64,000 bases of DNA from contig RPFO01002194.1 of the NCBI GenBank assembly GCA_009746045.1, positions 127,501-191,500 on the forward strand. Direction: 5' to 3'. The DNA is from Mesostigma viride (lineage: Eukaryota; Streptophyta; Mesostigmatophyceae; Mesostigmatales; Mesostigmataceae). The notes under the pieces are model-generated. The model saw only the letters and a program-made list of their open reading frames with translations. It made no database searches and was not told the DNA's origin. The position numbers and the translations under genes were made by a program. Positions 30,432-40,480 of this stretch are shown here, piece by piece; the first letter of the stretch is position 1, and every line of letters begins with the position of its first letter.

Positions 30432-31125
30432 CTGGTATTTAGGATCCTTGCGCTTATCATAGACAGCCGTATGCCAGCCCTTCTTGTTTATATGGGTAAT
30501 GTTAAGATCGAGGTATATATAATTGCAACTGAGTATCCTCCGACGTGAGCTTTAATGTGAGGGACGCTTGCGGGTAGATGCCAGGCAGACCAGCTGTGAA
30601 CACGCCTGATGAGAACATCATCATTTGAGGCAATGAGATTCTCCATGAATGCAAGCTCATAAGTGTATAGATAGAGGTTTGCAAGGAGCCCGGCACCGTT
30701 AGTGCCCATATAGGGATGCCAATAGCTTGTTGCTATACATCGCCCGCAAAACAAATTAAGGTGTTATCAACAAGATAAGAGATCCAATGAACAAGGTCAG
30801 CCTTCGTGATGATATCATTATAAGCATCCCGCACGATACCACCTGCATGCCGCAATGCCTGAGAGCCACGTTGCCGTGGGCTTGGTCTGAGAAACACACA
30901 CGTGCAGGTGCATGGTTGTGCCCGTGAGGCCTATGCGCATACACGGACGAGTAAGGAGGCTATCTAAACGAGCTTTCAAATCGTGCAAATCTAGGGTGGT
31001 ATATAGAGTGGTGAAATCATAGGTGGCTATGGGCATAGGTATATGCTTCTCTGCTGCTGTCTTAGAACGGCTAAGGGCGTCAAGGCGTAGGCGTATACTT
31101 GGGCTGAGTCTAAGACGATCCAACT
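30432..31125 (-). pseudogene. Penelope-type reverse transcriptase remnant
   Basis: Minus-strand frames give YDFTTLYTTLDLHDLK (about 31025), then IPMGTNGAGLLANLYLYTYE (about 30700), then GWHTAVYDKRKDPKYQQIP (about 30490). This series (YDFSTLYTT, MGTNCAPLLADLFL, YDKRDDF) is what I recall from Penelope-like or related non-LTR RTs. The three blocks lie in different frames. The catalytic DD region between the second and third blocks is scrambled. It is a dead copy; the exact clade is uncertain. Confidence 0.6.
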
Positions 31126-31795
31126 ACCAGCGCATTCGTATGACGTATAGAATGTGGTTTTGCTCATTGGCACTGAGTTGTGCACTTGAGAGCTTCTGTA
31201 TGGCTCCATGACCACCCTGGCCCAGACAAGAGGAGCACAGGGCGTACGGGTCGCGTTGCTAGGCCAGTCCATGGCTGGTGGACGTCACCGGGAATAAAGG
31301 GCTAGTGTGTTTCAAATACCACGCGCAAGCGAACAATGCTTGCGTTGTTTGATTGGTAACTGGTAGAGATAACATATGCTGATTTGCATGGGTAATCATG
31401 CACCCTTCGGAGTGCTGGGCTTGCCTAACTTTTCGTGTGGCATGCACACACCTCGCATCTGTGGTGATGCGTCTGGGCATATTGCTCTATGGAACTGGTT
31501 TGGAAGGCCGATAGGCCACTTCAGGATTTTTTGATAGAATGCAATGGAAGTCTTGCATGTGGTCAACGCGCGATGACCGGTGACTCACTGGGATCATGTC
31601 CTTCTTGTGGTGGCCAGTCAGCTATTGCCAATAAAATTATATCTGAGCGCAAATGATTGCTTCGATGTTCTCATATGCCGCATGCAACGGCTACCAACAA
31701 GTGACGCGAGCAGCTGTTTGCAATCTAATTAGGATCGATCCGAGCATGCAAGTAGGATTGAAGCGAGACATGCATGCGAGGAGCCTAGCGCAGCA
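31126..31795. other. No gene seen
   Basis: AT-richer sequence upstream (on the minus strand) of the RT remnant. Nothing recognisable. Confidence 0.4.
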
Positions 31796-32095
31796 ACAAC
31801 GGCAATTATTATGAGCTCTGGGCGACCTTAGTACCTCCAGCTCCTGCAGGCAGCAGGGATTAATTAACATGTAACAGCGTTACATGAGCATAAGTCCTCA
31901 GTATAGTCTAGTGGGATGGGATGTGATGGATGGAGCTAGCTATCTAAGACCTACAGTAGTTACGGGGTAGTGTGTGCGCACCACAGGCAGCAGGGAAGAA
32001 GCCGGTTTACCCCCGGAGGGGGGCGGCCATCTACGTCGACCACAAGCCATGGTGGCAGGCGACCTCCGCCACTCCAGCAACCCCAGCATAGGGTA
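31796..32095 (+). pseudogene. 3' fragment of LINE-A ORF1
   Basis: GCGCAGCAACAACGGCA at 31788 and the segment 31984-32090 match the last codons of LINE-A ORF1 (compare 33620-33780, including CTACGTCGACCACAAGCC). It is interrupted by a LINE tail fragment at 31859-31983. Confidence 0.7.
31859..31983 (-). mobile_element. 125-bp LINE 3' fragment with 12-bp target duplication
   Basis: Flanked by CAGGCAGCAGGG (31847-31858 and 31984-31995). The insert begins with ATTAATTAA and is the reverse complement of the 3' end of the APE-LINE (compare 49740-49850). It carries a TACAGTA footprint at 31952-31958. Confidence 0.85.
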
Positions 32096-32221
32096 ATTTA
32101 GTAGTAGCTTAATATAAGGGTATGCCTCGCAGACGAGTCATGAGCCACGAGGTAGCCATGGCTGACGGCGGAGCTCATAAATTTCACGTTTGGGCACCGA
32201 ATAAGGCCGTGAATATCACAA

Positions 32222-32272
32222 ACCCTAGGACCTAGATAGCTTACATCATCCATGCATTCAAATTATTATTTA
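32222..32272 (+). mobile_element. 51-bp LINE tail insertion
   Basis: ATCACAA flanks the insert (32215-32221 and 32273-32279). The insert starts CCTAGGACCTAGATAGCTTA, which is 3' UTR of the APE-LINE (49551, 54839), and ends in an A/T-rich tail. The paralogous 5' UTR at 12815 lacks it. Confidence 0.8.
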
Positions 32273-33793
32273 ATCACAATCGCTTCGTCTTTCTAAGACG
32301 CACACACTGATATATTTTCCCAAAGCTATTACGCAATATCATGACGAGCAAACGCTCCTCTATACCGGCAACACAGCCTGGCGGCTGCGCTGAGCCCTGA
32401 ACGTCTGCAGCTTCGCCCTCAGGCCCGGAAGGCAGCGGTGACACTAGACGCGCACTGCATGGTGGTCGCCCAGGTCCCTCCCAGGCTAGCCTCGCCCTCG
32501 GCATCGCCTGACCCAAGCGCAGTCGCCCTGGCGAACCTAGCTCAGTGGTCCGAGCGCGACTTTGACGTCAACAGGCTATTTTCCACCTTGGACGTTAACA
32601 GGCCCGGCTATTTTCACCATCCGGCCCCAATCAAGATACTGGAGCTCGTGTTTTATGGGTTGCACGCCTCGCTCCTTGCCCTGTGCCAGCACGGCTGGCA
32701 GCCAAATGCGCCTCCGCCGGCAACGGAGTTGACGTCCGGACGGTTTTCCCACCGCGGACCTGACCACCTGCCCAGCTGGTCCCGTCCTTGCCTTCAGCTC
32801 GCCGCCCTCTTTACCATCCTAGCTTCAGCGCTCTGCCGACAACCTCTTGGTCCCCTCCCCCTTGACCGAATCCTCCTTCCTCCTCCACCTTCAGGAAGCC
32901 ATCGCGCAGCACGTGACCCCCCTTGCTGCAGATGTGGCACTGTCAGAGCCGTGGGCAGCACCGTTGCTGGCTGCCCAGCTCCCCGCCATCTCCACCGCCA
33001 CCTCCACCCTCCTCGCCTCCACCTCCACCCCCCGCCACCGGACCGCCTCCACCGACCCCATCACCGCCCAGCTCCGTGACATCGACAAGCGCCTCCAGGA
33101 CAACGCCATTGCCATCGAGTGCCTGCAAAACACCGCAGGCCTCACCGCCCAGGCGGTGAAGGACATTGGCGCCAAGCCAGCCCCCGCTGGCCCGGCAGGC
33201 GATGCTCCTCCCCCCCAGACCTGGGCAGCCATGCTGCTGAACCACACCGGAGATGGTGGGCCACCACCACCTCCGCCATCGCAGCACAACTCAAGCAGCC
33301 GACGCTCGACCTCCGTGAGGAGGCCGAGCTCGACAAGCGCAGCCTTAACGTCATTGTCAAGAACTTCGACCTGGTGGAAGGTGAGAACTCGGCCGAGAAC
33401 TGCTTGCACAGGCGCTTGAGAACGAAATCCTTGGCCGCAATATGGGCCTCATTGGTGAGCTCAAGCTGGAGGCCCTCCGCCTTCCCCGCTAGCGGGGTAA
33501 GGCGAGACCGCCTCCGCTGCTGCTCATCTTTGAGAACATAGTGGACAAGATTACGTTCCTCAGACGCCGGCAAGCGGCTTAAGAGGACTCACTACACTCT
33601 GGACGACGACTTGGGCCCTGGCGCAGCAACAACAGCGACGGGAGCTATGGCTGATCTACCTCCAGCTCCGGCAGACAGAGGCAGGGAAGCCGGTATACTG
33701 CATGGAAGGGGCGGTCATCTACGTCGGCCACAAGCCGGCCTGGCAAGCGACCCCCGCTGCCCCAGCATCCTCAGCAACCCCAGCCTATAGGGA

Positions 33794-33817
33794 ACTATAG
33801 CAGTATACTGCTATAGT
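33794..33817. repeat. Perfect 24-bp palindrome
   Basis: ACTATAGCAGTA followed by its reverse complement. The paralog at 14409 has only ATATAGCAGTAGTGTAG, so about 13 bp were added as an inverted copy of the neighbouring bases. Confidence 0.9.
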
Positions 33818-33924
33818 AGTGTAGAATAGTAAGGCTTAGCAAACGTGGCCATGTACACGTACGCCTATGATGGGCCCCACACTGGTCAGATGACGCATTA
33901 GCAGTATTTAGCCATTTACATGCC

Positions 33925-34055
33925 TGCCTATGATGGGACTCCCCACGGATGATGCATTAAGCTTTAATATATATTTAACCCAGCTTTGAGACGCCATGCC
34001 CTACTAACCAATGTTTGGACATATCATCTTCCATGCACCCTATGTCCGCACCTTA
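33925..34055 (+). repeat. Repeat R, left half of a split copy
   Basis: Continues after the E3 transposon at 39448. The two halves join at a single TA. Confidence 0.7.
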
Positions 34056-34550
34056 CAGGGGCAGCTCACGTAGGTGGGACAGTGTTCCAACTCCGGTAGG
34101 TGGGACAAATTCAGCAAAGCGGGACATGTTCAGGTGTCCCACCTAACTGAAATTATGTCCCACCTTGTTGAATTTGGAAAAACATGGTGTCCCACCTACC
34201 GGCATTTGTGATACAGGTCTGTCTCACCTACCCGAACTTGAAGCTGTGTCCCACCTAACTGTATGTTTCTATGTGTCCCACCTTCCTGAATGTAGTGGCT
34301 ACGCACATATGGGCTCTATGTGTCATACTCCTACATATGTTATACATACATGTCCCTATTACTCCTATGGGGCATGCTACCTATTCTGCACGTTTGCTCA
34401 TGGCGTAGGGACACTTGATCTGTGTGCAACCGATAATACGCTGGAAATTAAATCAATCAAGTGCAAATATGGTAGTTCTTGCAGATTTGTATGACAACAT
34501 TGTTATTGTTATATGGTGCATGGGGGTGGGGTTAGAACCCCCACCCCCAC

Positions 34551-34829
34551 CCCACTTCACCGCACTTCACCCCACTTCACCCCACTTCACCCCACTTCAC
34601 CCCACTTCACCCCACTTCACCCCACTTCACACCCCACCCCCACCCCACCCCCACCCCCCCCCCCCCACCCCACCCCCACCCCCACCCCCACCCCCACCCC
34701 ACCCCACCCCACCCCCACCCCACCCCCACCCCCACCCCCACCCCCACCCCCACCCCCACCCCACCCCACCCACCCCCACCCCCACCCCACCCCACCCCCA
34801 CCCCACCCCCACCCCACCCCCACCCCCAC
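34551..34829 (+). repeat. CCCCACTTCA array followed by C/A-rich tract
   Basis: Eight 10-bp CCCACTTCAC units (34551-34630), then about 200 bp of CCCCA/CCCCCA. Pro-His and Gly-Trp ORFs across it are artefacts. Confidence 0.93.
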
Positions 34830-35665
34830 CATATAACAACAACATAACAACACCACGATAAGAAATGACATCGTGGTGCAGTCGCCACCGCCATCATCAA
34901 GGAGACAACCTGCGCAGGCCAGAAATCGGGAGAATTCGGGCAATCATGTACAAGACAACAGGCTCCAGGTCAGCCAAGCGCTCGTACGTGCGAAACTTGA
35001 TGACTGGGTCTGCAATCGCCATAATCCAAGTGATGCACATGTACAACCACGTCATAACTCGGAAGCTTTGGATTAGGATCATAAAAGATTGACTCAAACA
35101 ATTACCGTGCTAGCAAGATGTGGGCAAGAGAATGCATCCATGGTTGTTGTAATGGTGTAAAAAGGGTGCCAGATTTTCAAGTAAGGAATCATGAATAACC
35201 ATGCCGCACCTCATGGCCATGCATATACATGGTGGCAAAAAATTTCACATCATCCACACGGCCATGTGTGTGCCTGCACGTGTATGGTTGTGAAAATTGA
35301 CAGCATTTTTATTATGCACACGCCCATGTATGCATGATTGCCTATGACGTCCACGCAGGCATTAAAATTCACAAGGCCTCGCATTCGATCGTGCTTGCAA
35401 AAAACTGTCCATCAACACAATACGCCTAGCCTGCAGCCTGCATGTAGTGCATGGTTGCACAAAACAGAACTACATGAACACAATGAATGAATGCGCAAAC
35501 TTTGTGCCCACACTTGGAATTACCCCAAACTGAACAACGCGGTTATAATGCACATGGCCTCACATTTACTCATGCGAAAACCCTTTAAGCATCAGCACAA
35601 TGGCCATCATGGGAACCCAGCAACGGGATTCGTGATTGGAAGGATTCTGAATCACGCACCTGTGT

Positions 35666-36187
35666 TCAGTCATATTTGCAAAGAACCGACATCGGGTTGA
35701 CCAGAGCTGACGTCCACGGACCACTCTTCGTCACTGGAATTCCCTTCATTATCCTCAGAACTTGAATTGGGCTCAGAGCTTGAACCAGCTGCGACGTGTA
35801 GAAACTGCCCCGGCTGCTTGGTCGGTAAGAAATGCATTTCTGGGTGCGCACCAGCTTCCAAAACTTCTCCGAATCCCCGGAATCTGAAGACCCCCCGGAA
35901 TCTGTTCTTGCCAAAACGGCCTCCGCTTCATTCCCTTGCCGGTTGTGAGTCTCAGAAGCCAAGGATGCAGAAGCTGGTTGTTCTTCCTGGATCACTGTAA
36001 GACCTGAAGGCGATGCCTTGGTACTCATGTCCTCATCATTTGTAGAGGACGCTAGGTCTGGGGTGGAGTTCAACTCATCATCAACATCAACGCTGGGCTG
36101 GACCTTCACCGGTGTAGAGGCCCCGGAAGCTGCCTCATAAGCAGCCTCCGAATCTGCCTCTGAACCATGATGAAGCGCTTTATCCAT
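35666..36187 (-). CDS. Unrecognised acidic Ser-rich ORF in E3
   Basis: A 173-codon open frame on the minus strand starting MDKALHHGSEADSEAAYEAA. It is rich in Ser, Asp, Glu and Ala, so likely disordered. No domain is recognised. After about codon 110 an overlapping frame (SSSEPNSSSEDNEGNSSDEE) continues the acidic composition better than the main frame, which hints at a frameshift near 35860. It lies inside the transposon, opposite to the transposase-like gene. It may be an accessory ORF or chance. Confidence 0.35.
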   Translation of the reverse strand: MDKALHHGSEADSEAAYEAASGASTPVKVQPSVDVDDELNSTPDLASSTNDEDMSTKASPSGLTVIQEEQPASASLASETHNRQGNEAEAVLARTDSGGSSDSGDSEKFWKLVRTQKCISYRPSSRGSFYTSQLVQALSPIQVLRIMKGIPVTKSGPWTSALVNPMSVLCKYD

Positions 36188-36539
36188 CGTTTCAAGAAGA
36201 AAAACAAGCTATATGTACCGCTGCTCACGTAGTGTAAGTATTTATGCAGTTAACGATACTTGATAATAAAGCCACGTCGAATTATATACAATACGTATGT
36301 GCGGTGTAGTGAAATATTGGTCTTGGTAGTGATATGTGACCACTTGTGTGACCACAGTACACCGCCTCACGGGTACGTGGGCTGTTCCCACACCACGTGG
36401 AAGTGGGACGTTTGCGTACTACGTAGCCGTGAAAGTGGGACGGTTCGCGTACCACTTAGCCGTGAAAGTGGGACGGTTCGCGTACCACGTAGCCGTGGAA
36501 GTGGGCTGTATGCGCCTGTGGGACGGTCTCAACCACAAT

Positions 36540-36830
36540 CTGAGTACGTGGAACAGGTGCCCCACCTTGCCGCGTAGGTGGGACAGTCCCATCCAAAATC
36601 CGAGTACGTGGAACATGTGGCCCACCTTGCTGCGTATGTGGAACAGTCCCATCCAAAATCTGAGTACGAGGAACAGGTGCCCCACCTTGCTGCGTAGGTG
36701 GAACAGTCCCATCCAAAATCTGAGTACGTGGAACAGGTGCCCCACCTTGCTGCGTTGAGTTGCTGCGTTGGTGGGACTGGCTCTTCCAAAATCTGAGTAC
36801 GTGGAACAGGTGGCCCACCTTGCTGCGTTG
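36540..36830 (-). repeat. 60-bp minisatellite in E3
   Basis: Four full units at exact 60-bp spacing (36540, 36600, 36660, 36720) plus a degenerate fifth, each containing GAGTACGTGGAACAGGTGCC. A related array of about 32 bp (CCGTGAAAGTGGGACGGTTC) precedes it at 36400-36500. All three minus-strand frames are open, so the 20-residue repeat ORFs are not evidence of coding. Confidence 0.9.
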
Positions 36831-37214
36831 GTCGGTGGGCTGTCGCATCCACAAAACGTACATCAGTACACGTGGCACTGTAGGCGCCCCACCTTATGAA
36901 TTCCCCTTCTGCCGGCGTAATTAACATGGTATATACTGTAAGGAGGTGAGAGAGGCACACGCTGGCTACGTACAGTACGTTGGCACGTGACTTTTGTTAG
37001 AGAGTGCTAGTCAGCTGCATCAGTTAATGATCAATTAACTAATTATTGAACACGTGACTGCATCCGTGGTCTGAGGTCTCTAACTATATACGGTGAGCCG
37101 CTATGGCGAGCGGCTCAGGCGAGCCGGAGTGCAGTCCATATCATCCGCAGGGCCAGCTGTCGGCGGCTCGGTGATGCCCCCGCAGGTCTGGACCTGCAAG
37201 CTTTCTTGTGCCGC

Positions 37215-38948
37215 ATGTCACCGAGGACGAGGGAAAAGCAACTACGACAGGCAGGGCTAACCACGGCATCAGAAGCGGGGCTGGTAAACTCCGACAAACC
37301 AGCTGACAAGGGCGAAAAAGTAAGCCGTGCGCCGCGAGATGAAATTACGTTCAGGGATATGCGCACCAAGCGGAAGATTCTGGACGCCTTTCACGAGAGC
37401 GGATTGTCGCAGCGCCAATTCTGCAAAACTAGCGACCCCCCATCCCGATTTCAACCTTCAACCGCATGCTCACAGAGGAGGCGGCCATCAAGGCTGCAGC
37501 AGACAACCCCAAGCTAGCGGGGAAGAAGTGCCCAAGTCGTGTCAGAAACCCGACTACGGCCAAGTTTCCCTTGGTGGAGAAAGAGGTGGCCACTGAGATT
37601 CGCGAGTATCGGAGCAAGGGGTACATGGTCAACCGCGCGCTTGTGCGCGTAAGTTTATTTCCATCATAATTGTCGGTATTTTTCCTGCTGCATTTTGTAC
37701 ATGTCGCACTAGTTTGCTGAGTTTCGATTGTTTCATGAGTATGCATGCAGCCCGGCCCCGTGAGAATTTGACGTGGAAGAGCTCGAGCCGAAAGTATGTA
37801 ATGGTCTTCTTCGTTGCATGCAGCCAAATGATGCAGCGTAACCACCCAGCAACGGGTGATCATGAATTATGTAAGGGTTGGAAACTAGCAGTCTTGCTCA
37901 TTTCTTGGCGATATATCCCAGCTGCCCCCCCTTTATTTGAAAGATATTGCTCATGATGCAAGAAGGCTGGAGCAGTGAAGGCAACCTGGGACAAGGCCGG
38001 ATGTGAGGCAGCTGACGTGGTGGGAAGGGGGGGGGCAGCCGACCAGGTGGGGGCAGCAGGGGTCGGCAACCCAGCGGCGGGAGCACCACCACCAACGGAT
38101 CAGGCCACCCGCCCAGCCAAGAAAAAGTCCAAGCCTTCTCTCCCTCCTCTCGAGCTTCCGCCACAGCGCACTGTGGCAAAGCATGCCGAGGTGCTGACAA
38201 CGGCGGACTGGGCCAAATACCAGGTTTTCACCTTGTATGGTGACGGCCTGACGTACTACGGAAACCCTGACCCACAGGACCCGTATGCAAAGAAGTATGA
38301 CAACCACTGGCGCATGGTGGTCAAGTAAGTATCGTTGCATGGGTTGGCTCCAAGATATACTGGACCATTTATGTGACAAGAATGTACACTCTGTATGTAA
38401 CTCTGCAAACCCATGCCATGTGTGACTAGGTAGCATGCAGTACATATGTCTACCGCACACATGCGACAGGTCACGCCGGCATGATCAAATGGGCCAACAT
38501 ATCAGTAGGCGTATGAGCACACACACATCACACATCACACATCACACATCACCCATCACACATCGCACATCACACATCACCCATCACACATCACGCGTAC
38601 ATCACACGTACATATGCACTGTCACACGCACATGCACCACAACACAGGGACGCACCCCCCACACCCCCACACCCCCACACCCCCACCCCACCCCAACCCC
38701 CACCCCCACCACCACCATGTACCGCCGCCGCCGCCGCCACCACCACCACCACAACAACAACCACCAACAACAACAACAACATTGTACTTCGCATTTGTAA
38801 TGCATTATTATGGTGTGTGGTTGTGTGTCTTGGCACGTTTCTTATGTGCAGGTACCCTAAACAGCATGAGCAGAAGCGCACGGAAAGGGTGAAGCAAACG
38901 TTTGTGATCGCTGACTACGGAGTCGCATGGTGCCTTGTTGCGATGTAG
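37215..38948 (+). pseudogene. Transposase-like gene of E3, HTH present, DDE core missing
   Basis: Exon 1 (37215-37648, ending at donor GTAAGT) encodes a helix-turn-helix (DMRTKRKILDAFHESGLSQR), then after a 1-bp shift in a C run IPISTFNRML, then a second CENP-B/Tc5-like helical block (FPLVEKEVATEIREYRSKGY). This two-HTH layout fits pogo/CENP-B DNA-binding domains. A later exon (about 37966-38324) starts with AVKATWDKAGC, resembling the end of a DDE_1 domain, and splices in phase (donor GTAAGT at 38325, acceptor at 38851) to a last exon 38852-38948 ending at TAG. Between 37649 and 37965 there is no room for the catalytic DDE region, so it appears deleted. Confidence 0.55.
38518..38790 (+). repeat. 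CACATCA, CCACAC and CAA simple repeats in E3 intron
   Basis: Successive low-complexity runs (ACACATCACACATC, CACCCCCACACC, CCGCCGCCG, CAACAACAA) within the last intron of the transposase-like gene. Confidence 0.85.
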
Positions 38949-39447
38949 ACTTTTCCCTGTGGGCCCAACTGCCCTTCATGTTTTTAATATCTGGCCATCA
39001 TGTTGTAAACGGAGGTATTAGGGTTGCGTCATTAATAATCGCACCCGCCTGCCGTATTTCTGGCACACCTTGAATAGGCTAGGTAGGGCTTGCCGTGACC
39101 TTTCCGGCACAGTTTATATAGCACTGAAACGAGTGCAGACAGTATAGCTGAAACTAGCTCATTATAGGTGTTACACATCCATGCCACACAACTCGGTGGG
39201 ACATGTCCCACCAACCTGTGTTTTGTATGTGTATGAACATGTGTCCCACCTACATGTAATTGAAAATTTGCCTGTCCCACCGACCTGAATTTTGAACATG
39301 TAACTGTCCCACCACACTGAATTTTGAAAGCTACCCTGTCCCACTTACATGAATACCTGAAACATGGCTGTTCCACGTACCTGAACCTGGTGTCTCTCCT
39401 AGGTGAAAAGTGTCCCACTCGCGTCCCACCTACGTGAGCTGCCCCTG

Positions 39448-39640
39448 TAGTTAGCTGCTGGATTACATAAATACATAGTCACTGGTGCAGGTGCACTTTG
39501 TGCACCCAGAGCACGTGTAGTTTACACCCTACCCTCGCAGGAAGTAGCCCAGAAGTCCTGTATATTGAAAGCCATAGGCCCCTTCTCAGGGATGTGTGCT
39601 ACATCTACTCCCAACGGAGATATGTTCCAATTTAATTTCC
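39448..39640 (+). repeat. Repeat R, right half of the copy split by E3
   Basis: Resumes with TAGTTAGCTGCTGG and continues through GTGCAGGTGCACTTTGTGCA to CTCCCAACGGAGATATGTTC. Confidence 0.7.
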
Positions 39641-40124
39641 AATTTAAGTTAAATTTTAATTTAACTTAATAGTATAACTAGGCTGAGCTGACGTGGACCG
39701 CGCCCACCATGTGTCTGTACATCCCTCCATCCATCGGGGTTAATGCTCCGTGACTCCCCAACGGGAGCACAAGGTTAATTGATTAATTAATTAATCTGTC
39801 TAGGTATCTTGAGGAGACAACCAGATATGCCTTAACAGATGGGGTCCACACCAGATGATGTACCAGCCACCGGTCTTTGCCCATGCAGAGAGGCACTCTC
39901 TTATCAGCTTATTAGTCTCGTGTCCCTGTTGGGGGACCATGTACGGAGCACCGAATCCCCCAATTTAAGATATATTGGATGTCTCCCCGAGACGTCAATA
40001 TGTACATTATAGATGTCCACAGCTAGTCTAAAATATGGGCCTCAAGTGAGCCCTTGAGCTAGTGTTGCGCGCAAACTATGCCTACTATGCATTATATATT
40101 TCCTAGGAGTCCCACATGGGGGGT
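39641..40124. other. LINE-B 3' end fragment and unassigned flank
   Basis: The segment 39715-39802 carries the LINE-B 3' hairpin (GGGGTTAATGCTCCGTGACT) and a TTAA-rich tail. A diverged inverse-related piece lies at about 39925-39955. The rest, to 40124, shows nothing recognisable. Confidence 0.55.
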
Positions 40125-40480
40125 GCATGGTAGTCTTTGACAATGTCCGCTTACCCCACGAGCTGGCAAGGCGGAGGGCCTCCAGCTTCACGAGCTCACC
40201 AATGAGGCCCATGCGGGCAAGGATTTCGTCTGTCCGACTGGCGGGCAAACGCATGTGCAAGCTTCTCGGAGTTCTCACCTTCCACCAGGTCGAAGTGCTT
40301 GATGTTTAGATGCGCTTGTCGAGCCTTGGCCTCCCGTCGCGGATGGGAGGTCGAGCGTCTGTTGCTTGAGCTGCATGTGCTGCGATGGCGGAGGTCCACT
40401 CAGGTGGTGGTGGTGTGGTTCAGCAGTATGGCGGGCGGCCGGCCCAGGTCTGAGGGGGAGGAGCATCGCCCTGCATGCTG
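40125..40480 (-). pseudogene. Inverted LINE-A ORF1 fragment
   Basis: The minus strand encodes KHFDLVEGENSEKLAHAFAR and, shifted, EILARMGLIGELVKLEALRL, matching the ORF1 RNA-binding region at 33360-33490. It is joined head-on to the + strand endonuclease/RT fragment at about 40481. Confidence 0.7.

Larger units (their letters stand above)
32140..33840 (+). pseudogene. LINE-A copy 3, decayed ORF1 with 5' UTR
   Basis: 5' UTR from GAGCCACGAGGTAGCCATGG, interrupted by a 51-bp LINE fragment (32222-32272). ORF1 begins near the ATG at 32340 and passes through several frames (main segments 32438-32660, 32847-33330 and about 33290-33640). Coiled-coil and RNA-binding parts are recognisable (RDIDKRLQDNAIAIECLQ, KNFDLVEGENS). 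It ends with the shared CTTAGCAAACGTGGCC-type 3' region and a 24-bp palindrome at 33794. No RT follows. The protein would match the intact ORF1 at 17583-18944. Confidence 0.7.
34056..39447. mobile_element. TA-flanked pogo-like transposon E3
   Basis: The left end starts CAGGGGCAGCTCACGTAGGT and the right end (39420-39447) is its inverse. TA flanks both (34054-34055 and 39448-39449), and the surrounding repeat R is continuous without it. Both subterminal regions (34060-34300 and 39190-39435) hold many copies of GTCCCACCTACCTGAA-like motifs in both orientations, probable transposase-binding sites. The interior holds a HTH-bearing transposase-like gene without a recognisable DDE core, so this copy is probably defective. 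Confidence 0.85.

Noticed and set aside
36419..36960. 20-residue-repeat ORFs in three minus-strand frames
   Set aside because: The 60-bp repeat lacks stops in all three frames; no start, splice or family evidence.
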